A stretch of DNA of 64,000 nt from the NCBI GenBank assembly GCA_016215625.1, contig JACRIW010000075.1, forward strand, positions 33,373-97,372, read 5' to 3'. The notes under the pieces are model-generated. The model was not told the origin of the DNA, did not search any database, and saw only the letters and a list, made by a program, of their open reading frames with translations. This document shows, piece after piece, positions 20,601 through 30,607 of the stretch. A program made the position numbers and the translations under genes. The stretch is from Candidatus Eiseniibacteriota bacterium. GTDB taxonomy: Bacteria > Eisenbacteria > RBG-16-71-46. Positions within the stretch are counted from its first letter, which is position 1. Each line of letters begins with the position of its first letter.

Positions 20601-23600
20601 CACGCTGTACCTTGGCGATGGCCGAAGCCTGCCTGGCGACCTGATGGGACCGACGATTCGCTTGCTTTCGCGACCATTGTCGTCCGCCGCCATCTTTGAT
20701 CTGGCATTTGCGGAAGACGGTGCGCTCTACTACTCGGAGGCGGTTTCGGGCGGCAGTCAGATTCAACGATTCAGCCTCGACTCGAACACGGTGACCACGA
20801 TCGCCAGTGGACTCGGCGCGCATGCCCGGTTCGCACTGACGCCTTCGGGAGACATCTATGTTGCGGAGCCCGATCAGCATCGTGTTCGGCTGCTGAAGCG
20901 AAACGGCCAGATCGTAAGCATCGCTGGCGATGCGCAGTTCAATGGAGAATCCGGCGACGGCGAATTGGCCGTGAATGCGCACCTCAAGGCGCCCTCGGCA
21001 ATCGCGTTGGATCGCGATGGAACAATCTACGTGGTCGATCAGGGTGCCCTGACCGTGAGGCGAATCTCTCCGGACGGGATCATCACACGGTTTGCCGGTA
21101 CGGGCTCATCGCCCCCGAACTCCAACGACATTGCTGGTGTCGCGACCCAGGTTCCGATCGACCCTGCCGAAGGACACCTTCGCGTCGGTCCAGATGGCGT
21201 GGTGTATTTCGCCGAGGGTGGCACGAAGCGCGTGCGGCGAGTAGCGAAGGACGGCATGCTCAGCACGGTGGCCACGCTTGGGTTCAGGGTCGCCGATGTC
21301 ACGTTCGGTCCCGACGGAGTGTTGTACGCGGCCACCGGGTATCGACTCATCTCGAACCCGACCGCCGGCGGCATCTACCGAATCGTGCCCGGCGAGAACC
21401 CCGTCCGAATCGCCGGCGGTGGGTCGGCCGGGTACGGCTCCTCGCCGGCCGTCTCCGCGCTGAGCATCGCACTCGACTTCCAGTCCGCCCTGGCGATCAA
21501 CCAAGACGGACGCATGGTGACCGGCATGTGGACTACCACCAGCTACCTCTCCATTCTCGAGCCGACCATGCCCGGCTACTCGCTCTCGGAGTACGTCGTG
21601 CCGAGCCGCGATGCGAGCGAGAAGTACGTCTTCGACGTCACCGGACGCCACCTGCGCACGCTCGACGTGCTCACCGGCGGCACCCGGGAGGCGTTCACGT
21701 ACCTCGGTTTCGGGCCCAACGAAGTCCGTTTGCACGCGATTCGCGACCTGAACGGCGACTCCACAGTCATCTACCGCGACGCGAACGGAACTGCGACGAG
21801 CATCGCTTCAACCGATGGTCACATCACGACGCTACAGTTCCAGAGCGCGCGCCTTGCATCGGTGACGAACCCCGCCGCCGAGGTCACTCGGCTGTTCGCT
21901 CACCCATCGAGCGGGCTGCTCGATTCGCTGCGCGATGCGCGCGGGGTCTCGCATCACTTCCTATATGACGGCGACGGCAAGCTCATGCGGGACCTGGCCG
22001 GCGACGGGTTCTCGACGACGTTGTCGGCTGAAATGGTTCCGGATGATTCACTCCCGGACCGGCGAGTCGTGGCCACCAGCGCCCTGTTCCGGACCTCCTC
22101 CTACGCCGTGGACTTTCTCGACGGGCTGCCGGCTGAAGTCAGAACTGCAACTGGGCCGGATGGCCTCGCCTCCACTACGGCGCGCAGCCCGGATGAGCGC
22201 GTGACGACGACCGCGCCCGACGGGACCACCACGAGTTCGGTCGCCAGGTCCGATCCGCGATTCGGCATGCAGGCTCCTTACGCGGGGCAAGTGACGGTGG
22301 ACTGGGGCGGCATCAACGGGGGCGCGACGCAGAACAGCAGTGTTACGATGGATCGAACGGCGGGAGTCGCAGGTGAGCTGACGACCACGACGACCGTGAA
22401 CACGACGCGAGCGTACGTGACGCACTACAAGCTCATCGGCGCCGACCGGACCGTGACCCTCACGCCTCCGAAGACGACGCGCGCCGTCTCCATGATCGTG
22501 GACAGCGTCGGTCGTCCCTTGAAGGTCACCACGCCCGGCGCTCTTGCCGACGTCTTCACGCACTACGACTCCCGAGGCCGAGTGGACACGCTGCGAGTGG
22601 GTGGCCGACGCTGGGAGTACCACTACGAAGACGCCCGCGGCCGGCTCACGCGGATCGTGGATCCTCTGAACCGCGAGACGAGCTTTGCGTACGATGCGGC
22701 CGATCGGATGGTTTCGCAGACCTTCCCCGGAGGCACGGCCATCGTCCACTTCGAACACGACGCGAACGGCAACCTCACCGGGCTGCAGCCTCCGGGCCGC
22801 GAGTACCACCGGTTCGCGCTGACGCCGGGTGAGCTGACACGTCTGTACGATCCGCCGAACGAGCCCGGAGTTCCGGTGGACACGACGCACTACGAGTTCG
22901 ACGCCGACCGCGAGCTGACTCGGATGGACCGCCCGGACGGCCAGTCGGTGTTCCTGGGCTACGACAACAGTTCAGGTCGACTGACGAGCGTGACGCAGCC
23001 GCGGGGCAGCTCGATCCTCGGCTACAACGTCGTCGGCCAGGTCGCGAGCCTGAGTTCGCCCGACGGTGTCGGATTGACGTTCGGCCACGACGGCCCGCTG
23101 CCGACGAGCGAAGCGTGGAACTTCGGCGGCGGCATCACGGCGAGCACGGAGTACGTCTACGACGCGAACCTGTGGCCGACGCGCCAGAAGGTGACGGGAG
23201 CGGTCGGCGCGGTGAGCGACGCGGTGTATGGGTTCGACCTCGACGGACTGGTGACGTCCGTGACACTGCCGGGTGGGAGCGTCACGATCAAGCTGGCGCC
23301 GCACGACGTGACGAGCGTGCTGGACAGCACGCGGGTTTCCGGCCTGGCCATGCGCTACGGACACAACGCCTACGCGGAGCTGACGTCGTGCGCAGCGTGG
23401 TATCGCACGGACACGCTGTACTCGGCGCGCCACGAGCGGGACCTGCTGGGCCGGATCACGCGGCTGGTCGAGACGGTGGGCGGTGTGACGACGGATCGCG
23501 CGTACCGCTACGACGACAACCGCGGCTGGCTGCTTGTCGTGCGTGACTCGCTCGCGCACGTGGTGCTCGGCAGCTACGCGTACGACGCGAACGGGAACCG

Positions 23601-24693
23601 CACCACGGTCGTGGATGGCCAGGGCAGCCGCATCGGCGCGCCCGACGCGCAGGACCGGCTGATGTCGCTGGGCAGCACGAGCTACACGTACACGGCCGCC
23701 GGTGAGCGCGTCACGCGCACGAGCGCCGCGGGCACGATGACGACGACGTACGACCCGCTGGGGAACCTGCTCAAGGTGCGGCTCTCGAGCGGGGACAGCG
23801 TGGAGTACGTGGTGGACGGCAAGAACCGCCGCGTGGGCCGCAAGTGGAACGGCACCCTGACGGCGCGCTGGGTGTACGGCAGCGATTTGGCGGTGGTGGG
23901 CGAACTGGACGCGAGCGGCGCGCTGGCGAAGCGGTTCGTGTACGCGAGCCGCGGCCACGTGCCCGACGTGATGGTCGTTCGCAACGCGAGCGGTGCGGAC
24001 AGCGTGTACCGGCTGGTGACGGACCACCTGGGCAGCGTGCGGCTGGTGGTGAACGCGAACACCGGGTACGTGGCGCAGCGCCTGAACTACGACGCCTGGG
24101 GCGTGGTGACCGAGGACACGCGTCCGGGGTTCACGCCGTTCGGGTACGCGGGCGGGCTGTACGACGCGGCGACGGCGCTGGTGCGGTTCGGCGCGCGCGA
24201 CTACGACCCGGACGCGGGCGTGTGGACGTGCAAGGATCCGGTGGGGTTCGCTTCGCGCGATCCCAATCTGTTCGCCTATTGCGCCGAGGATCCGATGAAT
24301 AGTTGCGACCCGGCGGGGACATCTCGCGACGACGTCGAGGCGATCGTGAAACAAATGAAAGCAAGCGTAGGGAGGATGACGCGCGATAAGCAGCGAAGGG
24401 GCCCGCCTGTGGTGAACAACATCGTGCGCAGCGCACACATGGCTTCGGGTGGCAGAATCGGACACGCCTATCTGGGGTGCGGAGAACAAGCCGCTGTCGT
24501 CCAGAATGACATGTACAAATTGCGGACTCGCGATAACTGGACGTTTGTCGTAGAGGGCAGCTACTTGCCTCAGTGGGAGCCGGGATTCGGCTTAACTGGG
24601 AATCACTTCTGGCTCACAGCCCGCTCCAGCAACCCGAGCGACCCTGTAATTGTCCTTGACCCTTGGCGGGGTGAATGGCGCGTACTGGAGTGA
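17617..24693 (+). CDS. Teneurin-like Rhs/YD-repeat protein with NHL repeats and variable C-terminal effector domain
   Basis: GTG start preceded by GGGGAGGTGA; NHL-like segments (GDIYVAEPDQHRVRLLKRNGQIVSIAGD), many YD repeats, Rhs core FGARDYDPDAGVWTCKDPVGFASRDPNLFAYCAEDPMNSCDPAG, then a divergent ~124-aa tail. Confidence 0.92.
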   Translation: MRTLVFKTLRADRPRAGLLLFATLLALGLSHSHGFLQPSPASAACADTVIVQAAKTFTIPGASAVTFYEPCTLSVISGRRYLIEAITPSSAQVWTARIAYGGVEYFGAGDLSVANTLVSRVVEAKGAGMLKVSLTGPAGGRLVLRVTQVPEPQYGVYASGALTGSTSYGGTKTYTKYFSYPEGAPPSPHTLLMTNGNADSTGAFRTQNTEVWLNSTPVISAGEVTTGRAFLTRSVTLDAENTLQVTIPQGNANKRVRIDVFGTDESAPAVIVQTPSESTVTMAAKIPVSVHVEDAQTGVRLYLDGIERPLTNGTWTDSLSLPSGESTTQFLFTAVNGACLTAADTLHVIRTLAKPWLVVSNPTQELLTTSASSVTIAGNWEGRTNVRLTVNGEILSSNASSGSFQQSYPLAIGANTFTIRARDTFDSSTVCIRTVIREPLGSGAPEPSAPPIAATHRQDFRSTTEFLYGPGGVQIVPDTSDFQPDRVAVIRGRIVQSVESEEAIGLAHVRVSVVGHDEYGYTESRASGNYDLAVNGGGQLTLVFEREGFFTAYRTINVPWRDYARVEDVALKGFDTRVVSVDLTQSSMARGSTVDESGAFRTPSLIFKAGTQATVVDANGNSTPMSSSIEVRATEFTVGSDGPRRMPAPLPASSAYTHCVDLSVPGVAAGSHVQFSPPAAYYVENFLGLPVGTVVPVGSYQPGSGWKAEQNGLVVKIVSITGGVAALDLTGDGVAETDTALSKRGIDTPELERLGQAYAVGQTLWRSRVDHFSTWDWNFPFWWPADARDPDAGWPFWLGLMLGLCRECPGSVIEMENQTLREEIPLTGTPYALHYSSARVPGNRRPYQVRIPLWKQPLPASVNAVLWTMDVAGRRFEGRYASWEQGNAQQATPRYVDVEWDGRDAYGRDVIGTTNAHIKVGYAYAGVYGTANANGGSGAWGSPPSGARTSSSIRGDEGIRWVEFDLPLGTMRNEVAGLGDWSITPNHFYDFAGKGTLYLGDGRSLPGDLMGPTIRLLSRPLSSAAIFDLAFAEDGALYYSEAVSGGSQIQRFSLDSNTVTTIASGLGAHARFALTPSGDIYVAEPDQHRVRLLKRNGQIVSIAGDAQFNGESGDGELAVNAHLKAPSAIALDRDGTIYVVDQGALTVRRISPDGIITRFAGTGSSPPNSNDIAGVATQVPIDPAEGHLRVGPDGVVYFAEGGTKRVRRVAKDGMLSTVATLGFRVADVTFGPDGVLYAATGYRLISNPTAGGIYRIVPGENPVRIAGGGSAGYGSSPAVSALSIALDFQSALAINQDGRMVTGMWTTTSYLSILEPTMPGYSLSEYVVPSRDASEKYVFDVTGRHLRTLDVLTGGTREAFTYLGFGPNEVRLHAIRDLNGDSTVIYRDANGTATSIASTDGHITTLQFQSARLASVTNPAAEVTRLFAHPSSGLLDSLRDARGVSHHFLYDGDGKLMRDLAGDGFSTTLSAEMVPDDSLPDRRVVATSALFRTSSYAVDFLDGLPAEVRTATGPDGLASTTARSPDERVTTTAPDGTTTSSVARSDPRFGMQAPYAGQVTVDWGGINGGATQNSSVTMDRTAGVAGELTTTTTVNTTRAYVTHYKLIGADRTVTLTPPKTTRAVSMIVDSVGRPLKVTTPGALADVFTHYDSRGRVDTLRVGGRRWEYHYEDARGRLTRIVDPLNRETSFAYDAADRMVSQTFPGGTAIVHFEHDANGNLTGLQPPGREYHRFALTPGELTRLYDPPNEPGVPVDTTHYEFDADRELTRMDRPDGQSVFLGYDNSSGRLTSVTQPRGSSILGYNVVGQVASLSSPDGVGLTFGHDGPLPTSEAWNFGGGITASTEYVYDANLWPTRQKVTGAVGAVSDAVYGFDLDGLVTSVTLPGGSVTIKLAPHDVTSVLDSTRVSGLAMRYGHNAYAELTSCAAWYRTDTLYSARHERDLLGRITRLVETVGGVTTDRAYRYDDNRGWLLVVRDSLAHVVLGSYAYDANGNRTTVVDGQGSRIGAPDAQDRLMSLGSTSYTYTAAGERVTRTSAAGTMTTTYDPLGNLLKVRLSSGDSVEYVVDGKNRRVGRKWNGTLTARWVYGSDLAVVGELDASGALAKRFVYASRGHVPDVMVVRNASGADSVYRLVTDHLGSVRLVVNANTGYVAQRLNYDAWGVVTEDTRPGFTPFGYAGGLYDAATALVRFGARDYDPDAGVWTCKDPVGFASRDPNLFAYCAEDPMNSCDPAGTSRDDVEAIVKQMKASVGRMTRDKQRRGPPVVNNIVRSAHMASGGRIGHAYLGCGEQAAVVQNDMYKLRTRDNWTFVVEGSYLPQWEPGFGLTGNHFWLTARSSNPSDPVIVLDPWRGEWRVLE

Positions 24694-24752
24694 TGTCGGG
24701 ATCGCGGGGAAGGCTGACATGTTTGAGCGAGGCGAACCCACAAGGAGTGGAA

Positions 24753-25022
24753 ATGCGAGGGCCATCTTTCATGGAGGAGGTTGGGGCCGGTGCGCTCGCG
24801 ATTGTGGTGCTTGCATTGAGCGCGCCCAACTTACCTACAGTCACTTCTGCCGCGCGGGGGCCATTGCCGTTGGGTGGAGTGGAGCGCGTCACCCTCTTCG
24901 GATTCTTCGCGTTGGCGCTGATTCTCGTCACGGCAGTCTCGGTTGGGCGACGAAGATCGGGAATTCTGCGAGTCGCAGGCTGGGGTGGCCTGATCGTCTG
25001 GCTTGCTCTGAAGCTCGCCTGA
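24753..25022 (+). CDS. Small membrane protein, candidate immunity protein for the Rhs C-terminal domain
   Basis: AAGGAG SD upstream of ATG; 89 aa with about three hydrophobic segments; immediately downstream and co-directional with the Rhs gene. Confidence 0.6.
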   Translation: MRGPSFMEEVGAGALAIVVLALSAPNLPTVTSAARGPLPLGGVERVTLFGFFALALILVTAVSVGRRRSGILRVAGWGGLIVWLALKLA

Positions 25023-25112
25023 TCGCCCGCAGCAATTGGCAATGCAGGGTGAGGGAATGCCGCCCGGCGCCCGCAGCGTCCCGCACGGTAGGGACTCGAC
25101 CACCACGAACAA

Positions 25113-25141
25113 GCCGTCTGGCGCGCCTTCCGCCAGACGGC
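25113..25141. terminator. Hairpin terminator between Rhs island and OPT gene
   Basis: GCCGTCTGGCG / CGCCAGACGGC 11-bp perfect stem, 7-nt loop. Confidence 0.6.
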
Positions 25142-25164
25142 CGACGTCTTGAATTTCGCGACGC

Positions 25165-25257
25165 CTACTTGCCCGCGAGCAGCCCCAGCGCCGTCGCGAG
25201 CATGGCGAGCAGCGCCTTCATGATGGACTCGCCGGCGACGAGGCCCGAGGCGATGGG
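25165..25257 (+). repeat. Right copy of the 93-nt direct repeat (within OPT CDS 3' end)
   Basis: Same orientation match to 15341-15433. Confidence 0.9.
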
Positions 25258-27153
25258 CACGTTGAACGTGTCCTGGCTCTTCTTGTGGACGAGGCTCCAC
25301 ACCCACGCGATGGTCGCGCCGATCGTGAACGCGAGCGCGTTGCTGAAGAACACGACCCAGCCGAGGCCGAGGCCCATGGCGGACGGCAGCCACTGCTTCG
25401 CCTTGGGGAACGACTTCTCGAGTACGGGCAGCAACACGCCGATCAGCGAGCCGATCAAAATGGCCCAGCGCGCCGACACCGGCAGGCTGTCGATGCCGTT
25501 CGACAGCACGCGCGCGACGGCTTCCCAGGTGCGCGTCGCAGGCAGCGGGAACTTCTCGAGCGCGGCGTCGTTCGGGATCAGCAGGTACCACGCCGGCACC
25601 ACCGCGAGCGTGCCGAAGAAGATGCCGACGAACTGCGCGATGAACTGCTTGCGCGGGTTCGCGCCCAGCAGGTAACCGCTCTTCAGGTCCGTGAGCAGGT
25701 CCGCGGAGCTCGAAGCGCTGTTCGCGCCGACGCCGGCCGACATGAGGTTGTGCGTCACGTTGCCGGGCGAGATGAGCGCGAAGATCAGCTGCATGACCTT
25801 GCCCATCGCGCCGACCGGGGTCGTGTCCGTCTCGCCGGTCGCGCGGCAGGCCACGAGCGTCAGCACGAACGACATGCCGATCGCGATGAGGCCGGCCCAC
25901 CAGTGGATCTGGAACGCGAGCATCTGCACCGCGAGCATCGCGATGCTGATCGGGATGAAGCCGGCGACGAGCCACGAGTTCGGCACTTCGATCGCCGCCA
26001 TCTTCGCTTCGATGTCCGCGTCGGCGCCGGTCGCGGCGCTCTTCGCCTGCTTGAGCGACGTGAACGACCTCGCGACGGTCTTCCACTGCAGCGCGAGCGA
26101 GGTGAGCGAGGAGAACACCATCAGCGAGGTACCGCCCCACAGCGCCCAGCGCACGGGGTGGAACAGCGTGCCGCCGCCGACGGCGGGCAGGTTCACGACG
26201 GCGTTCGCGACGCCGGCCTGCGCCGCGTCGAGCGAGTACAGCCACGGCGCGACGAAGAAGTAGAGCAGCGAAGACGCCGCGAGCATGGACAGCGACACGC
26301 GCAGGCCGACGATCTGGCCGGCGGCGATGAGCAGCACGCTCGGCTCGAAGCCGAAGCCGACGAGGGGCTTGCCGCCGACGAGCGAGAAGCCCGCGGCCGG
26401 GATCTGCTCGGGCAGGTGCACGTCGAAGAAGCGCGTGCGCATCATCGTGAAGAAGTTGCCCAGCGCGACGAACTGGTCCTCGGCGGTGTTCATGACGCCG
26501 ACCAGGGCGCCGATCGCGAGCGAGATGACGAGCGAGTAGGCCTTCTGCAGCGCCTCGCCGCTCTTGCTGTAGAGCGACTGGAGCGTCGTCGCGGCGGCGA
26601 TGCCGGAGGGGAAGGGCAGCTGCTCGTGGTTGATCATCTGCCGCTTCATCGGGATCGCGAGGAACACGCCCATCGCGCCCGTGGCGAGCGTGAACGAGGC
26701 GACGACCAGCCAGGGCTGGTGGCGGTGCTGCGGGTCGAGCAGCAGCAGCGCGCCGAAGGCCGTGGCGATCGTGGCGCCGGTCGAGTACCCGGCCGCCGAG
26801 GCCGTGGACTGCATGCAGTTCGTCTCGAGCAGCGACATCTGGGAGAGTTTGCCGCCGGTCAGCGCGCGGAAGGCGTTCCAGATGACGTACGAGATCACGC
26901 AGGACGTGATGGCGACGCCGAACGACCAGCCCACCTTGAGGGTGGTGTAGAGGTTCGAGACCGACATCAGCATGCCGAGGACGCCGCCCATGAGCACCGC
27001 ACGCAGGGTCAGCTGCGGCATCCGGTCACCCTGGTAGGCGTGGGTGTACCAGTTCAGGTCCTTCTGCTCGGGCGTGGCGTCGGGCGGGAGCGGCGGCAGG
27101 TACGGCAGCCCGCCATTGTCCGCGGCGGGGGTGGAGGTTTCAGGGGTCGCCAT
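25165..27153 (-). CDS. OPT-family oligopeptide transporter
   Basis: Multi-TM; TLRAVLMGGVLGMLMSVSNLYTTLKVGWSFGVAIT and AGESIMKALLA motifs. Confidence 0.9.
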   Translation of the reverse strand: MATPETSTPAADNGGLPYLPPLPPDATPEQKDLNWYTHAYQGDRMPQLTLRAVLMGGVLGMLMSVSNLYTTLKVGWSFGVAITSCVISYVIWNAFRALTGGKLSQMSLLETNCMQSTASAAGYSTGATIATAFGALLLLDPQHRHQPWLVVASFTLATGAMGVFLAIPMKRQMINHEQLPFPSGIAAATTLQSLYSKSGEALQKAYSLVISLAIGALVGVMNTAEDQFVALGNFFTMMRTRFFDVHLPEQIPAAGFSLVGGKPLVGFGFEPSVLLIAAGQIVGLRVSLSMLAASSLLYFFVAPWLYSLDAAQAGVANAVVNLPAVGGGTLFHPVRWALWGGTSLMVFSSLTSLALQWKTVARSFTSLKQAKSAATGADADIEAKMAAIEVPNSWLVAGFIPISIAMLAVQMLAFQIHWWAGLIAIGMSFVLTLVACRATGETDTTPVGAMGKVMQLIFALISPGNVTHNLMSAGVGANSASSSADLLTDLKSGYLLGANPRKQFIAQFVGIFFGTLAVVPAWYLLIPNDAALEKFPLPATRTWEAVARVLSNGIDSLPVSARWAILIGSLIGVLLPVLEKSFPKAKQWLPSAMGLGLGWVVFFSNALAFTIGATIAWVWSLVHKKSQDTFNVPIASGLVAGESIMKALLAMLATALGLLAGK

Positions 27154-27325
27154 GAGGACCTCGGTGAGGGTCGAATGTCGGTGCCGCAACGGTTTGCGGA
27201 GTTGTCGCGGCGGCCACGCTAGGCACTTCGGCCGCTCAGTGCAATAGCGAGGTCAACTTTGCCGGCCCGGGCCCCTCGGGCATTGACCAACTTCATTCGA
27301 ACCCATACCTTGCGGCCTCACTCTA

Positions 27326-27335
27326 ACGCTAGCGT
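27326..27335. promoter_or_regulatory. Palindrome, candidate MerR operator upstream of the suf regulator
   Basis: ACGCTAGCGT perfect palindrome inside CTAACGCTAGCGTAAG, 6 nt upstream of ATG 27342. Confidence 0.5.
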
Positions 27336-27341
27336 AAGGGT

Positions 27342-27926
27342 ATGACTTCCTCTTCTCTTCCTTCCCAGGCTCCGGCCACGCCGGGCACCCCGAACTCCAC
27401 GCTCCTTCGCGTCGGCGACATCGCCAAGGCGACGGGCAAGACCGTGCGTGCGATCCACCTCTACGAGGAACTGGGGCTGCTGCGCCCGGCCACCCGGTCG
27501 AGCGGCGGCTTCCGCCTCTACGACCACTCGGCGGTGGACCGCGTGCGCTGGATCGATTCGCTGCACGGCCTCGGCTTCTCGCTGCAGGAGATGCGCGAGG
27601 TGCTGCAGAACTGGTGGAGCGCCGACGAGGGCGCCTCGGCCATGACCAGCCTGCGCGACCTGTTCTCGCGCAAGCTCGAGGAGACGCGGGACCTGATCCG
27701 GCGCCACCAGCAGCTCGAGCACGAGCTCGAGGAAGGACTCCGCTACCTGGCGACGTGCGAGAACTGCGCGGCGCCCGGCCCGGTGCACGAGTGCGTGAAC
27801 TGCGCGCAGGACCACGGCGTGAAGTCGCCGCCCCCGCTCGTCGCCGGCATCAAGACCAGCCCCGAGAACGCGCGCAAGTCGTCGCGCCCCGCGTTCGTCC
27901 GGGTCGAGGACATTTCCACTTCATAG
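27342..27926 (+). CDS. MerR-family regulator with C-terminal CX2CX8CX2C cysteine cluster
   Basis: LLRVGDIAKATGKTVRAIHLYEELGLLRPATRSSGGFRLYD HTH; TCENCAAPGPVHECVNC near the C-terminus; heads the suf operon. Confidence 0.88.
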   Translation: MTSSSLPSQAPATPGTPNSTLLRVGDIAKATGKTVRAIHLYEELGLLRPATRSSGGFRLYDHSAVDRVRWIDSLHGLGFSLQEMREVLQNWWSADEGASAMTSLRDLFSRKLEETRDLIRRHQQLEHELEEGLRYLATCENCAAPGPVHECVNCAQDHGVKSPPPLVAGIKTSPENARKSSRPAFVRVEDISTS

Positions 27927-27985
27927 CACGGCGCGGGCCCCAGGGGACCCGCGCGCACCGTCACCACGAAAGGAGCACGAGGCAC

Positions 27986-28309
27986 ATGATCACGATGACT
28001 CCCGCAGCCGCGGAAAAGGTGAAGGAGCTTCTCACGCAGCGTGGCACCCCGGAATCCGGGCTGCGGATCGGTGTGCGTGGCGGCGGCTGCTCGGGCAACT
28101 CGTACTTCATGGAGTTCTGCGAGAGCGGCACGGACGGCGACGACACGCTCGACACGCACGGCGTGAAGCTGTTCGTGGACCTCAAGAGCATGGTGCTTCT
28201 CGGCGGCACCGAGATCGACTACGTCGAGGGACTGATGGGCGCGGGTTTCAAGTTCAACAACCCGAACGTGAAGCACAACTGCGCTTGCGGCGAGAGCTTC
28301 TCGGCTTAG
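27986..28309 (+). CDS. HesB/IscA/SufA-type Fe-S assembly accessory protein
   Basis: [18 protein letters not shown] ... [14 protein letters not shown] cysteine motifs; SD AAAGGAG upstream. Confidence 0.92.
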   Translation: MITMTPAAAEKVKELLTQRGTPESGLRIGVRGGGCSGNSYFMEFCESGTDGDDTLDTHGVKLFVDLKSMVLLGGTEIDYVEGLMGAGFKFNNPNVKHNCACGESFSA

Positions 28310-28397
28310 GCACACACACACGCGCACGGCGGCGCCCCGGACGGGGCGCGGGCACGGAGGCGCGATCGACCGCTCCGCTCGTAGCAGCGGCGCACGG

Positions 28398-29197
28398 GTG
28401 ACGAACGACATGAGCCAGACGTCCGAACTGATCGTCAACGACCTCCACGTTTCCGTGGAGGGCAAGGAAATCCTCAAGGGGCTGTCGCTGGAGATCGCGA
28501 AGGGCGAGATCCACGCCATCATGGGCCCGAACGGCTCGGGCAAGAGCACGTTCGCGAACACGCTCATGGGTCACCCGAAGTACGAAGTGACGAGCGGCGA
28601 GATCCTGTTCCGCGGCGAGAGCATCCTCGAGATGGAGACGGACGAGCGCGCGCGCGCCGGCCTCTTCATGGCCTTCCAGTACCCGGTCGCCATCCCCGGG
28701 CTGACGTTCGCGAGCTTCCTGCGCGCCGCGCTCAACGCGCGCATCGCGCCGGCCGCGGGCGAGGACGGCAAGATGCCGACCAAGAAGGGCATCGCTCCGA
28801 AGGAGTTCCGCAAGCTCATGCTCGAGCAGATGGCGGTGCTCAAGATGGACGAGAAGTTCGCGACGCGTTACCTGAACGACGGCTTCTCGGGCGGCGAGAA
28901 GAAGCGCGCCGAGATCCTCCAGATGGCGATGCTCAAGCCCACGATCGCGATCATGGACGAGACCGACTCCGGCCTCGACATCGACGCGCTGCGCATCGTG
29001 TCCGAAGGCGTGAACGCGCTCGCGGGCCCGGAGATGGGTGTGCTCGTGATCACGCACTACAACCGCATCCTCAACTACATCAAGCCGCACAAGGTCCACG
29101 TCATGGTGGACGGACGCATCGTCACGAGCGGCGGTCCCGAGATGGCGCTCGAGCTCGAGGCGAAGGGTTACGACTGGGTCCGCGAGGAGGTGGCGCA

Positions 29198-29201
<4 letters not shown>
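28398..29201 (+). CDS. sufC: Fe-S cluster assembly ATPase SufC
   Basis: [45 protein letters not shown]. Confidence 0.96.

Positions 29202-30603
<1,402 letters not shown>

Positions 30604-30607
<4 letters not shown>

Noticed and set aside
22972-24489. 505-aa minus-strand ORF over the Rhs gene
   Set aside because: His/Arg-rich shadow ORF opposite YD repeats.
25285-27222. 645-aa plus-strand ORF opposite the OPT transporter
   Set aside because: Shadow ORF; the minus strand encodes a coherent multi-TM protein.
28311-28326. CACACACACACGCGC dinucleotide run before sufC
   Set aside because: Short simple repeat with no evident function.
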